10,535 nucleotides of DNA from an uncultured Selenomonadaceae bacterium (GCA_905235425.1 CAJOKY010000055.1:1-10535); one strand, 5' to 3'. Positions 1 through 6,263 are shown, numbered from the stretch's first letter. The notes: generated by a model not told the origin, from the letters alone. Numbers and translations are program-made.

Positions 1-389
1 GTGATAATATTTTCACCGGCTTGAATCAGTTGTCTAAGCAAAGATTTTTCTTTGATTTTCAGCGCGTAAGTCTCTGCAAATGCTGTGGTAAAGGAGACTT
101 GCCCCAAGTTCATTATCAGATTGTAGCCGACTTTTTCAAGTTCGTTTCTCATGCGCAATTCTTCTGCAATGGAAGGCATAGAAGGCGGAATTTTTCTTAT
201 ATACAAACTTAAAATGGCGCTGTAAATAAGTTTATGTTCGTTTAGGTAAAAATCATCTGCATTTAAAATAGCCGATACAGTAGGAATTGCTTCACCGTTT
301 TTCAACAGCAACATACCGAGTAATTCCAATTCCATATTGGTAACTTGCGGAATGGATTTGACGGTGTTTTTAATTTTTATATTATCCAA
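1..389 (-). CDS. dnaB: Replicative DNA helicase DnaB, N-terminal part (cut by window edge)
   Basis: DnaB is the hexameric helicase that unwinds DNA at the replication fork and recruits primase. I translated the minus strand by hand. From a TTG at 387-389 an open frame of 129 codons runs off the left edge. It reads as the helical DnaB N-terminal domain: a short lead, then MELELLGMLLLKNGEAI, then DDFYLNEHKLIYSAI, then EELRMRNELEKVG, and finally ALKIKEKSLLRQLI. These match in order the family pattern (first-helix E..LLG..L, the DFY...H..I...I block, the EEL....ELE..GG block, the Y...I.EK...R.LI block). The ATPase domain lies outside the window. A GAAGGT about 10 nt upstream supports the TTG start, and no ATG or GTG lies nearby in frame. 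It follows csaB on the same strand with a 24-nt gap, so co-transcription is likely. DnaB identity is strong; the exact start is less sure. Confidence 0.85.
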   Translation of the reverse strand, partial: MDNIKIKNTVKSIPQVTNMELELLGMLLLKNGEAIPTVSAILNADDFYLNEHKLIYSAILSLYIRKIPPSMPSIAEELRMRNELEKVGYNLIMNLGQVSFTTAFAETYALKIKEKSLLRQLIQAGENII

Positions 390-413
390 TTAAATCAATA
401 CCTTCGTTAGCTT

Positions 414-1526
414 TTAGCTTAGATCAAATCTTCCCTCTTTACTAATCCCTAAAAGCTCAATGGCAAGTTTAGCATTTTTTAATGACAATTCGCGCAGATT
501 GGCTAACTGTGATCGGTTATGAAAAGTTTTATTAGCCTCAAGACGTTTAACGGTTTCGGCGAAAATTTTATCTGCAGTCACGTCTTGCAAATTGCCGAGC
601 GGCTTTTCATTAATCGAATCAAGAAAGCGACCGATTTTTGGATCGTACGAAATACCGAGCATGGGGATGCCCATAACGCCGGCGAAAATCAATGCGTGTA
701 GGCGAATTGAAATTAAAACGTCCAAGCAACCTATCAAGCTTAAACTTTCTGCTGTAAGTAATTCTTCTTCAATCAAGGTGCAGGGATTTTTCATAATCTC
801 CACAATAGACTTTGCCGCTTTAACGTCTTCGGGAAAATGCATCGGTATGAAGATAATCTGCGCGGAAATTTTTTCGACAAGCATATCAAGCGCGGCGGCA
901 ATTTCATTTCGGCATTTGTCCCAATCAATCCAATGCCGCACGGCAACACCTATTTTTGGTGCAGACTCAATGTTGACTGCATGAAGTTCAAGAATTTTTT
1001 TACCGAAGTTAAGCGGCACGGGATTAAGCGCCAGTACAGGGTCTGCGGTACAAAAAATTTTCGGCACGGTAATTTTCAGCCGTCGTAATTCGTCAAGCGA
1101 GCCTCTGTCACGAACGGTAATAAGATTGACGCGATTTAAAATGACTTTCATAAGCCATGAGGGAAAAGCGCCGCGAATGGGACCTATGCCCTGCGCGTAC
1201 AACATAACTTTACAGCCAAAAAGTTTGGCAAGAAAAATAATGCCGAGATAGTAGTATAAACTGCGGCAACTTGTCACGTTTTGAAGTAGTGAGCCGCCGC
1301 CGGAAATAAGAAGATCTGCTTTCAAAATTTTTTTTATGATAGAAAAAATATCCAGCCAACCTACGGCGTCGACATTATGTCTTTTTTTTGTATAGCCGGG
1401 GTTAAGCGAAATGACGGTAAAATTTAAATCTGTTTTACTTTCGCGTAAAGCCTCCAACATTGCCGCGAGCATTGCTTCATCGCCGCCATTTTTCGAGCCG
1501 TAATAGCCGGAAATTAAAATGTTCAT
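414..1526 (-). CDS. csaB: Polysaccharide pyruvyl transferase CsaB
   Basis: CsaB adds a ketal-linked pyruvate from phosphoenolpyruvate to a cell-wall polysaccharide; in Gram-positive bacteria this creates the ligand for SLH-domain surface proteins. The 370-aa product has the family landmarks: N-terminal ILISGYYGSKNGGDEAML (residues 3-20), the block SGGGSLLQNVTSCRSLYYYL (about 74-93), YAQGIGP (about 110-116), and the C-terminal SIRLHALIFAGVMGIPMLGI followed by SYDPKIGRFL. Length is normal for the family. The M-N-I-L-I-S start is where the family begins, but the only good ribosome binding site (AGGAGGT at 1545-1551) lies 18 nt upstream, which is unusually far, and no ATG, GTG or TTG lies between in frame. 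It sits between the HD-GYP gene (84-nt gap) and dnaB (24-nt gap), all on one strand. If the host is a diderm Negativicute, its acceptor polymer is an open question. Confidence 0.9.
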   Translation of the reverse strand: MNILISGYYGSKNGGDEAMLAAMLEALRESKTDLNFTVISLNPGYTKKRHNVDAVGWLDIFSIIKKILKADLLISGGGSLLQNVTSCRSLYYYLGIIFLAKLFGCKVMLYAQGIGPIRGAFPSWLMKVILNRVNLITVRDRGSLDELRRLKITVPKIFCTADPVLALNPVPLNFGKKILELHAVNIESAPKIGVAVRHWIDWDKCRNEIAAALDMLVEKISAQIIFIPMHFPEDVKAAKSIVEIMKNPCTLIEEELLTAESLSLIGCLDVLISIRLHALIFAGVMGIPMLGISYDPKIGRFLDSINEKPLGNLQDVTADKIFAETVKRLEANKTFHNRSQLANLRELSLKNAKLAIELLGISKEGRFDLS

Positions 1527-1544
1527 TAAAATTACGCGGTAGAT

Positions 1545-1551
1545 ACCTCCT
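1545..1551 (-). promoter_or_regulatory. Unusually distant ribosome binding site of csaB
   Basis: The minus strand reads AGGAGGT here, a near-perfect Shine-Dalgarno sequence, but 18 nt separate it from the csaB ATG at 1524-1526 instead of the usual 5-10. No standard start codon occurs in frame between them; ATT at 1530-1532 would be a rare alternative. Either the site works at long range, or RNA structure shortens the distance. Confidence 0.5.
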
Positions 1552-1562
1552 GCTTTAGCGTT

Positions 1563-1580
1563 GGGAGGAAACCGCCTCCC
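1563..1580 (-). promoter_or_regulatory. GC hairpin in the leader before csaB
   Basis: Minus strand GGGAGG, loop CGGTTT, CCTCCC: a perfect 6-bp all-purine/pyrimidine stem in the 84-nt gap between the HD-GYP stop and csaB. There is no T-run right after it, so it is not a standard terminator on this strand. Its CCTCC arm could instead pair with the GGAGG of the csaB ribosome binding site about 25 nt downstream. That alternative pairing is inference. Confidence 0.4.
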
Positions 1581-1610
1581 CTTGAAAAATTTTTTCGCAC
1601 AAAGGACGCT

Positions 1611-2690
1611 TTAAATTTCCTTAGCCGTAAGCATTGCCTCAACTTTTAAATCCGGCGTTTCATTAAGGTTTATGACTTCGCCTTTCAATGTTTTAACAAT
1701 CGGCTGATCTGTCACGCGCTTTTCGTCAATCTCAATAATTTTTGCACGCTTGCCGTTAGTCAATCCTACCCAGCAGCCGTTAAACGAATGACGCAGGCGA
1801 AACATCAGTATCAAGCCGAATTTTTTATCAAGCTTACCATGCGAGATGTCTTTAAACAAAACATTGAAAATGTCGAAGGGAGAATTTCTTCTTGCGTAGG
1901 AGCGATTAGCCGCCATTGCGTCGTAAATATCAACTATCGCGATAATCTTTCCGAAATCGCTTATTTGATCACCGCGCAGACGATTGGGATAACCGGAACC
2001 GTCACAGCGCTCATGGTGTTGCAAGACGCCCATTAAAATATCTTTAAATATTTTAAGCGGCGAAACTTTCAGCATGTCGTAGCCGTAATCTACATGACGC
2101 TTTACCATGTCCATTTCTTCAGGCTCAAGTTTGCCTTTTTTGTTAAGAATTTCCGGCGGAATTTTCATTTTGCCGAGTTCGCTTAAAATTCCCGCCAAAA
2201 CAATTTCGCGCTTGGGTTTTGCTTGATATTTCAGCCAACGCGCCATTAAGCCTGCCAAAATGCCTACATTTGTTGCGTGGTGAATTACGTAGTCACCTTC
2301 ACGTGACATATTATGTATTTGAGTAACTGCCGTTGATACGTCACAAAGTAAATTAATATTGTCCGGCACTAATACGGCGTCTAAATCGCGTATGTTTATG
2401 CCGTCGCCTCGTGCCGCTTGATAATAAACATTTTGAACAAGATTATATGTGCGCGTATAATGATCCAAGTATTCGGAATCCAGCATGAACTCATCCATGC
2501 TGACTTCTTCTTCCTCTTCGTCATCTTCGTCAATGAACACAGAGAAAATATTTTTTTTGTGCAATTTATCAATCGATTCGGCATTTAGAATGACACCCTG
2601 TTTTAAAACTATAGAGCCGTCCAAATCCATAACATCACGTCCGATTTTCATACCGGAGCGCAAAATATCCACGTCGTAAGACCTTACCAT
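1611..2690 (-). CDS. HD-GYP domain protein with a degenerate HD pair
   Basis: HD-GYP proteins are metal-dependent phosphodiesterases that hydrolyse cyclic-di-GMP. The 359-aa product has an N-terminal domain opening VRSYDVDILRSGMKIGRDV (DUF3391-like), a very acidic stretch at about 55-64 (DEDDEEEEE), then the HD-GYP domain at about 130-280: H138 of the HxxNV motif, H199, and the full H225-H226-E-R-C-D-G-S-G-Y-P box. The signature His-Asp pair (normally HDIGK) reads S170-E171-L-G-K, so a metal-binding pair is lost. The protein may therefore be an inactive sensor or binder. The C-terminus (about 290-359) is a small domain of unclear role. I start at ATG 2690 rather than GTG 2702, because AAGGTGGTGA at 2696-2705 is a ribosome binding site 5-8 nt before the ATG and would itself hold the GTGs. 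No sensory or membrane segment is seen. It is followed by csaB and dnaB on the same strand. Confidence 0.85.
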   Translation of the reverse strand: MVRSYDVDILRSGMKIGRDVMDLDGSIVLKQGVILNAESIDKLHKKNIFSVFIDEDDEEEEEVSMDEFMLDSEYLDHYTRTYNLVQNVYYQAARGDGINIRDLDAVLVPDNINLLCDVSTAVTQIHNMSREGDYVIHHATNVGILAGLMARWLKYQAKPKREIVLAGILSELGKMKIPPEILNKKGKLEPEEMDMVKRHVDYGYDMLKVSPLKIFKDILMGVLQHHERCDGSGYPNRLRGDQISDFGKIIAIVDIYDAMAANRSYARRNSPFDIFNVLFKDISHGKLDKKFGLILMFRLRHSFNGCWVGLTNGKRAKIIEIDEKRVTDQPIVKTLKGEVINLNETPDLKVEAMLTAKEI

Positions 2691-2695
2691 ATAAA

Positions 2696-2705
2696 TCACC
2701 ACCTT
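2696..2705 (-). promoter_or_regulatory. Ribosome binding site that fixes the HD-GYP start
   Basis: The minus strand reads AAGGTGGTGA, close to the ideal AAGGAGGTGA, just upstream of ATG 2690. The longer frame starting with GTG at 2702 would begin inside this site, so ATG 2690 is preferred. Confidence 0.6.
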
Positions 2706-2776
2706 TTCATTACTTAATCATAAAGTGATATTTATATTTGCCACACCTTGAAAAGTTCCTGCCGCGCTAATAGTTG

Positions 2777-2803
2777 AAAAATTTTTTCAGCGCTGAACTG
2801 CGG
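2777..2803. repeat. 27-bp direct repeat, copy 1
   Basis: Plus strand AAAAATTTTTT followed by CAGCGCTGAACTGCGG, identical over 27 bases to 2996-3022. It contains the palindrome TTCAGCGCTGAA. Read on the minus strand it could encode RSSALKKFFNY then stop, nearly the same as the C-terminus of the DUF1850 protein made from copy 2. Confidence 0.8.
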
Positions 2804-2811
2804 ATTAGGAT

Positions 2812-2840
2812 TTACTTTTCTTTGGCGCAAAGAAAAGTAA
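2812..2840. repeat. Perfect 13-bp inverted repeat
   Basis: TTACTTTTCTTTG, centre GCG, CAAAGAAAAGTAA: 13 of 13 bases pair with a 3-nt centre. It lies in a non-coding gap and is followed by CAAAAGAAAC. Sequences of this style (TTTTCTTTG...CAAAGAAAAG) occur as dispersed intergenic repeats in many bacterial genomes, which I recall in general terms and cannot check here. There is no T-run after it, so it is not an obvious terminator. Confidence 0.75.
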
Positions 2841-2988
2841 CAAAAGAAACATGGCGCGGCTGTTGTTCGCTTACTTTTTCGTGATTTAAGCTTTTACGTC
2901 CGCACGAGGTTACGGTAATTTCGGCGTTATCGTACGCAGCTCAGGTACATCCGCGCCGCTTTTTTTGATAGGATTTTTTCGATAAAAA

Positions 2989-3360
2989 CTAATTAAAAAA
3001 TTTTTTCAGCGCTGAACTGCGGTAAATGTCAATCTTCGTACCAACGGGAAATTTTTCATAGAGCTTAATCTCTTCATCGGCAAGTGCAATAGTTAAATTT
3101 GTGCCGACGCCGGTACGCAGTGACAAATTTTGAATGGGGCGGTTCATGTCGTCCATTATAAAAAAGCCGTCCTCTTCGCGAAAAGTTCCGTCGCTTTCCA
3201 TAAACGGCAGACCTACGCCATGAGATTTATATTTTGTCCTAAGCAAAATAAATTTTTCGCCGTTAAATTCCAATTCCTCAATCACCGGCGTTTTCTGTAC
3301 CGAGTGAATAAAATTTATTTTAAGCGGCAAATTTTTTTTAGCGTCAACCGCAGTCACCAA
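2989..3360 (-). CDS. DUF1850 domain protein (readable part of a frameshifted gene)
   Basis: DUF1850 proteins are small, usually exported or membrane-anchored proteins of unknown function, often encoded beside TRAP/TAXI-type transporter genes. The family core is visible: INFIHSVQKTPVIEEL (the HSVxKTP motif), then LRTKYKSHGVGLPF, then a short C-terminal part. Opened from TTG 3360 the frame gives 123 aa with no signal peptide and no ribosome binding site. The same frame stays open upstream through NNEKIFVTAEIDGREV, so TTG 3360 is probably not the real start. The true N-terminus seems to lie one frame away (3361-3458), separated by a run of nine T. The gene could be a pseudogene, phase-variable, rescued by slippage, or a one-base sequencing error. 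No TRAP transporter gene is present in the window. It lies divergent from recO. The last residues come from a 27-bp repeat. Confidence 0.7.
   Translation of the reverse strand: MVTAVDAKKNLPLKINFIHSVQKTPVIEELEFNGEKFILLRTKYKSHGVGLPFMESDGTFREEDGFFIMDDMNRPIQNLSLRTGVGTNLTIALADEEIKLYEKFPVGTKIDIYRSSALKKFFN
2996..3022. repeat. 27-bp direct repeat, copy 2 (inside the 3' end of the DUF1850 gene)
   Basis: Identical to 2777-2803, 219 bp away. This copy supplies the last codons of the DUF1850 gene (RSSALKKFF). The sequence just beyond the repeat is also similar in both copies (CTAAT a few bases to the left of each), so the true duplicated block may be slightly longer and diverged. Confidence 0.8.
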
Positions 3361-3458
3361 AACTTCCCTGCCGTCAATTTCCGCCGTAACGAAAATTTTT
3401 TCATTGTTTATGATTAAAAAAAAATTACTGCCAACGCCGCGACAAAAATTTTTTTCAA
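3361..3458 (-). pseudogene. Out-of-frame N-terminus (signal anchor) of the DUF1850 gene
   Basis: A TTG at 3456-3458, with GGAGTG at 3465-3470 as ribosome binding site (7 nt spacing), starts a peptide MKKIFVAALAVIFF: two lysines then a hydrophobic stretch, a typical signal or membrane anchor. It hits TAA at 3414-3416, right at the end of a run of nine T (3424-3416). One more T would join it as ...FFLIINNEKIFVTAEIDG to the DUF1850 frame without a stop. I infer that this is the real start of the gene, and that the run is either a slippage site or one base short. Confidence 0.6.
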
Positions 3459-3480
3459 GCTAATCACTCCAAAATTTTTT

Positions 3481-3489
3481 TGATATAAT
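3481..3489 (+). promoter_or_regulatory. Extended -10 promoter of recO
   Basis: TGATATAAT is an exact TGN-TATAAT extended -10 box ending 30 nt before the recO ATG. No good -35 is seen at the expected distance, which an extended -10 can tolerate. The same 9-mer stands before DUF997-panF and tatA. Confidence 0.65.
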
Positions 3490-3519
3490 AACATAAAAAG
3501 ACTGTACGGGGAAATTTTT

Positions 3520-4257
3520 ATGGAAACTTTTAACGTCGAAGGCGTGATTTTGAACACGGTGAATTTCGGCGATTCAAACCGCGTCGTGACACTTTATACA
3601 AAGGAATTCGGCAAGCTTGAAGCAAATGCGTACGGTTGCCGCCGCGCACGAAGTCCGCTTTCCGGCGCAATTCAAATGTTTAATCGAATCTGCGCGGAGG
3701 TAAAGCACGGTTCACACGTTGATACAATTCGTGACGCCGAAGTTTTAAATTTTTATCCCAATTTGACGGCGGATATTGACAGGTTGAGTTACGCCGCGAT
3801 TCTTTTTGAGATTGTCAACAAAATGACTTTGCCTAAAGTTTGTGAAGTCGGCATTTATAACCTGCTGATAAATTCTCTGCCGGCGTTTAATGAAAGAAAT
3901 CCACAAATAGCCGCGTTAATTGCCGTCGCGCAGTTTATGGAGTTCACCGGCTTTCAGCTGAATTTTAAAAGTTGCGTACGGTGCGGCAGGGAGATTGAAG
4001 GCGATGCGTCGCTAAGTTTATCGGAAGGCGGCGCGATTTGTGAAAATTGTAGCGGCGGCGTGACAGGTTACAACTACACAGAAGAATTGCGGCATACTTT
4101 TTTAAAGGCGCTGAATTTTGATTGGAGCGCTGAAAATAAAATCACGTTATCTGCGCGGCAGGTACATACGGCTGAAAAAATTTTGTTGCAGTACGTTCAA
4201 GATGTTTTGGGCAGTGAACTTAAGGCGCTGAAATTTTTACAGGCTACGGCTGATTGA
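3520..4257 (+). CDS. recO: DNA repair protein RecO
   Basis: RecO works with RecR (and RecF) to load RecA onto single-stranded DNA coated with SSB during gap repair. The 245-aa product fits the family's usual size. It begins with an OB-fold (about 1-80) opening VEGVILNTVNFGDSNRVVTLYTKEFGKL, typical of RecO, with the basic GCRRARSPL segment at about 39-47. A helical middle part follows, then a four-cysteine zinc site C152-x2-C155...C174-x2-C177. The ATG at 3520 has GGGG about 8 nt upstream. It is transcribed from an extended -10 promoter at 3481-3489 and is divergent from the DUF1850 gene. No partner gene sits next to it here. Confidence 0.93.
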   Translation: METFNVEGVILNTVNFGDSNRVVTLYTKEFGKLEANAYGCRRARSPLSGAIQMFNRICAEVKHGSHVDTIRDAEVLNFYPNLTADIDRLSYAAILFEIVNKMTLPKVCEVGIYNLLINSLPAFNERNPQIAALIAVAQFMEFTGFQLNFKSCVRCGREIEGDASLSLSEGGAICENCSGGVTGYNYTEELRHTFLKALNFDWSAENKITLSARQVHTAEKILLQYVQDVLGSELKALKFLQATAD

Positions 4258-4278
4258 TATTGCGTTAAAAATAAAATC

Positions 4279-4287
4279 TGATATAAT
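4279..4287 (+). promoter_or_regulatory. Extended -10 promoter before the heptamer repeats and DUF997-panF
   Basis: TGATATAAT, an exact extended -10 box; TTGCGT at 4260-4265 (16-bp spacer) is a weak -35. It is placed to transcribe a leader of about 105 nt that includes the two heptamer arrays, then DUF997 and panF. Confidence 0.6.
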
Positions 4288-4294
4288 TTTTAGT

Positions 4295-4322
4295 AAGTAG
4301 TAGGTAGTAAGTAGTGAGTAGT
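4295..4322 (+). repeat. Heptamer array A, four copies of RRGTAGT
   Basis: Four adjacent 7-bp units: AAGTAGT, AGGTAGT, AAGTAGT, GAGTAGT, with a partial unit just before. It sits a few bases after the -10 box, in the predicted untranslated leader. The 7-bp period is not a multiple of three, and no gene covers it. Confidence 0.75.
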
Positions 4323-4332
4323 CTAAAAGCTA

Positions 4333-4353
4333 ACACCTAGCACCTAGCACCTA
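4333..4353 (+). repeat. Heptamer array B, three copies of RCACCTA
   Basis: Three adjacent 7-bp units: ACACCTA, GCACCTA, GCACCTA, only 10 nt after array A. The two arrays have different units, but TAGGT in A is complementary to ACCTA in B, so short pairing between them is possible. Confidence 0.75.
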
Positions 4354-4398
4354 AATTAACGCTTGTACCCTTTGTGGACGAGACGGGAGGTTTTTTTA

Positions 4399-4674
4399 TT
4401 GAATAAAAAAGTTGCGCCAAAATTGAATGACGCGGAAAAATTTCACATTGTCAGGCGTGAGGCAATATACACGGGAATTGCACTTGTCGCACTGATTTTT
4501 TTTTGGCTTATTGCCGGTTTCGGTACTGCGTCGCTTGACGTAAAAATTTTTCACCTGCCGCTTTGGGCTCTTCTCGGCACTATCGGCGTATGGTTTTTTG
4601 CTATCGTTATAAGTTTTGTTTTAAGCAGAAAACTTTTCAAGGACATGGACTTGGGAGGCGGCGAAGATGACTAG
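4399..4674 (+). CDS. DUF997 / YhdT-family small membrane protein
   Basis: A 91-aa membrane protein of the DUF997 (YhdT) family, whose members are encoded just upstream of the pantothenate symporter panF in many bacteria, including E. coli; its own role is unknown. The sequence shows a charged N-terminus (KLNDAEKFHIVRREAIYTG), a first membrane segment (about 25-42, IALVALIFFWLIAGFG), a second (about 55-75, LWALLGTIGVWFFAIVISFVL) and a short charged end (RKLFKDMDLGGGEDD). I start at TTG 4399, because GGGAGG at 4385-4390 lies 8 nt upstream; the longer frame from TTG 4363 would run across this site. It overlaps panF by 8 nt, which points to translational coupling and a shared function in sodium/pantothenate transport. 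Confidence 0.85.
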   Translation: MNKKVAPKLNDAEKFHIVRREAIYTGIALVALIFFWLIAGFGTASLDVKIFHLPLWALLGTIGVWFFAIVISFVLSRKLFKDMDLGGGEDD

Positions 4675-6145
4675 TTTGAGAAGTTTAGTTGAACTCTTGC
4701 CGCTTTTAATTTTCATGGTGGTAATGGTCGGCATCAGCATTTTTGTAAAGCGTCAGCAGGCGGGAAAAAATTTCGTCGGCAGTTACTTTGTCGGTAACCG
4801 CGAACTCGGCGGTTTCGTATTGGCAATGACTACGGTGGCAACGTACAGCTCCGTTTCAAGTTTTGTAGGCGGTCCCGGCATGGCGTTTACCGTAGGTTTC
4901 GGCTGGATTTACATGGCAGTCGTACAAGTCACGGCAATTTTTTTGGTACTTGGAATTTTCGGTAAACGCGTTGCACTTTTGGCGCGAAAGTTAAACGCTG
5001 TGACAGTTGTTGACATAATTCGTGCAAGGTTTCAATCAAATCTTTTAGCAGCAGTTGCGGCATTTGTAATAGTGTTATTTTTCTGCGGCACAATGACGGC
5101 GCAATTTGTAGGCGGCGCAAAATTATTCGCGGCTGTTACAGGTTACAGCTACGAGGCGGGTTTAATTTTATTCGGCTTAGTCGTCGTAATTTACACGTCA
5201 ATCGGCGGTTTCCGCGCAGTAGCACTAACCGATACATGCTGCGCGCTGATAATGATGATTGGCATTGTTTTACTTCTGCACTACGTCCTGCAGGCAGGCG
5301 GCGGCTATTCGCAGATAATGTCAACGATTGAAACGAATCACCCAGAAATGTTTGAACCGTTTTCAATGGGCAATATGCCGTGGGGAATTTACTTCACGCA
5401 ATGGTTTTTGGTAGGCATTTGTACAATAGCTCTGCCGCAATCCGTCGTACGCGGCATTTCTTACAAAGATACCGGCGGACTTCATCAAGCAATGCTGATT
5501 GGTACGGTGGTAGTCGGCTTTATGAATATCGGCATAAATTTCACCGGCATTTTGGCGCACGGAGTTTTGACAGGCGACGCGGCAAGTTACGGCGGCGTCG
5601 ATAACATTATACCTACGACAATCACAACGGTTATGCCGACGGAATTGGTGGGGCTTGCGATAATCGGTCCATTAGCCGCGTCAATCTCTACGATATCGGG
5701 GCTTTTAATCGTGGCATCAAGCGCGATTGTTAAAGATGTCTACCTGCATTACAAGGAAAGTAAATCTGAAGTTGTCAGCGATAAAAAAATAAAATTTTTG
5801 TCAATGGCGATAACCGCGATAATCGGCGTGACAGTCTTCGTGATAGCGTTGACGCCGCCGAGTTTAATTTGGCTGATTAATATGTTTGCATTCGGCGGAC
5901 TTGAGACGGCATTTTTTTGGACGTTGCTTTTCGGCTTATTTTGGCGTAAAGCTAACAAAACCGGCGCGCTGTTATCAATGGTCGGCGGTACAATAGTTTA
6001 CTGCGCGGCGCAGGCGGCGGGATTTAAAATTTTCAACCTGCACCAAATTACAATCGGCATAACAGTTTCACTGGTTTTATTTTTAATCGGCTCATATTTC
6101 GGAAAATCTTCAGACAAAGATACGCTGAAAATATTTTTCCCGTAA
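4667..6145 (+). CDS. panF: Sodium/pantothenate symporter PanF
   Basis: PanF imports pantothenate (vitamin B5, the coenzyme A precursor) with sodium across the cytoplasmic membrane; it belongs to the sodium:solute symporter family. The 492-aa product has the expected size and about 13 hydrophobic segments. Landmarks include the N-terminal SYFVGNRELGGFVLAMTTVATYSSVSSFVGGPG (about residues 39-71), the family signature around GGFRAVALTDTCCALIM (about 180-196), and LPQSVVRGISYKD in the middle. GGGAGG at 4653-4658 lies 8 nt before the ATG. The gene before it is DUF997, the usual partner of PanF, which supports pantothenate over other symporter substrates. The substrate is still assigned by family and context, not shown. 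Confidence 0.9.
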   Translation: MTSLRSLVELLPLLIFMVVMVGISIFVKRQQAGKNFVGSYFVGNRELGGFVLAMTTVATYSSVSSFVGGPGMAFTVGFGWIYMAVVQVTAIFLVLGIFGKRVALLARKLNAVTVVDIIRARFQSNLLAAVAAFVIVLFFCGTMTAQFVGGAKLFAAVTGYSYEAGLILFGLVVVIYTSIGGFRAVALTDTCCALIMMIGIVLLLHYVLQAGGGYSQIMSTIETNHPEMFEPFSMGNMPWGIYFTQWFLVGICTIALPQSVVRGISYKDTGGLHQAMLIGTVVVGFMNIGINFTGILAHGVLTGDAASYGGVDNIIPTTITTVMPTELVGLAIIGPLAASISTISGLLIVASSAIVKDVYLHYKESKSEVVSDKKIKFLSMAITAIIGVTVFVIALTPPSLIWLINMFAFGGLETAFFWTLLFGLFWRKANKTGALLSMVGGTIVYCAAQAAGFKIFNLHQITIGITVSLVLFLIGSYFGKSSDKDTLKIFFP

Positions 6146-6170
6146 TTTTTTGTGATTAGCAATTTTGTGA

Positions 6171-6198
6171 TTGAATTTTAAAAGCACTGTGATATAAT
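6171..6198 (+). promoter_or_regulatory. Promoter of tatA-tatC
   Basis: TTGAAT (6171-6176), 16-bp spacer, and the extended -10 TGATATAAT (6190-6198). It ends 65 nt before the tatA ATG. The gap between panF and tatA holds no clear terminator hairpin, so some read-through from panF is possible. Confidence 0.65.
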
Positions 6199-6263
6199 TG
6201 CCGAAAATATTAATTAGAATTTACAAAATTTTTATATAAAATTTTCAGAAAGGGGCAGTGCTT

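Larger units (their letters stand above)
2703..2988. other. Gene-free gap with repeats
   Basis: These 286 bases between the DUF1850 and HD-GYP genes hold no convincing coding frame. They contain the first copy of a 27-bp direct repeat (2777-2803), a perfect 13-bp inverted repeat (2812-2840), and a second partial TTACTTTTTC at 2871-2880 echoing the left arm. A promoter for the HD-GYP gene is expected near 2705-2760 on the minus strand. TATGAT at about 2716-2721 is a possible -10 but has no good -35. Confidence 0.5.

Noticed and set aside
21..212. Open frame of 63 codons on the plus strand
   Set aside because: It is opposite the DnaB N-terminal domain found on the minus strand.
592..984. Open frame of 130 codons on the plus strand
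   Set aside because: It lies fully opposite csaB, which has clear family motifs; it is a shadow frame.
2812..2840. Rho-independent terminator
   Set aside because: The stem is strong but AT-rich, and neither side has a run of T directly after it.
4291..4353. CRISPR-like short repeats
   Set aside because: The units are 7 bp, directly adjacent and without spacers; they are tandem heptamers, not a CRISPR array.
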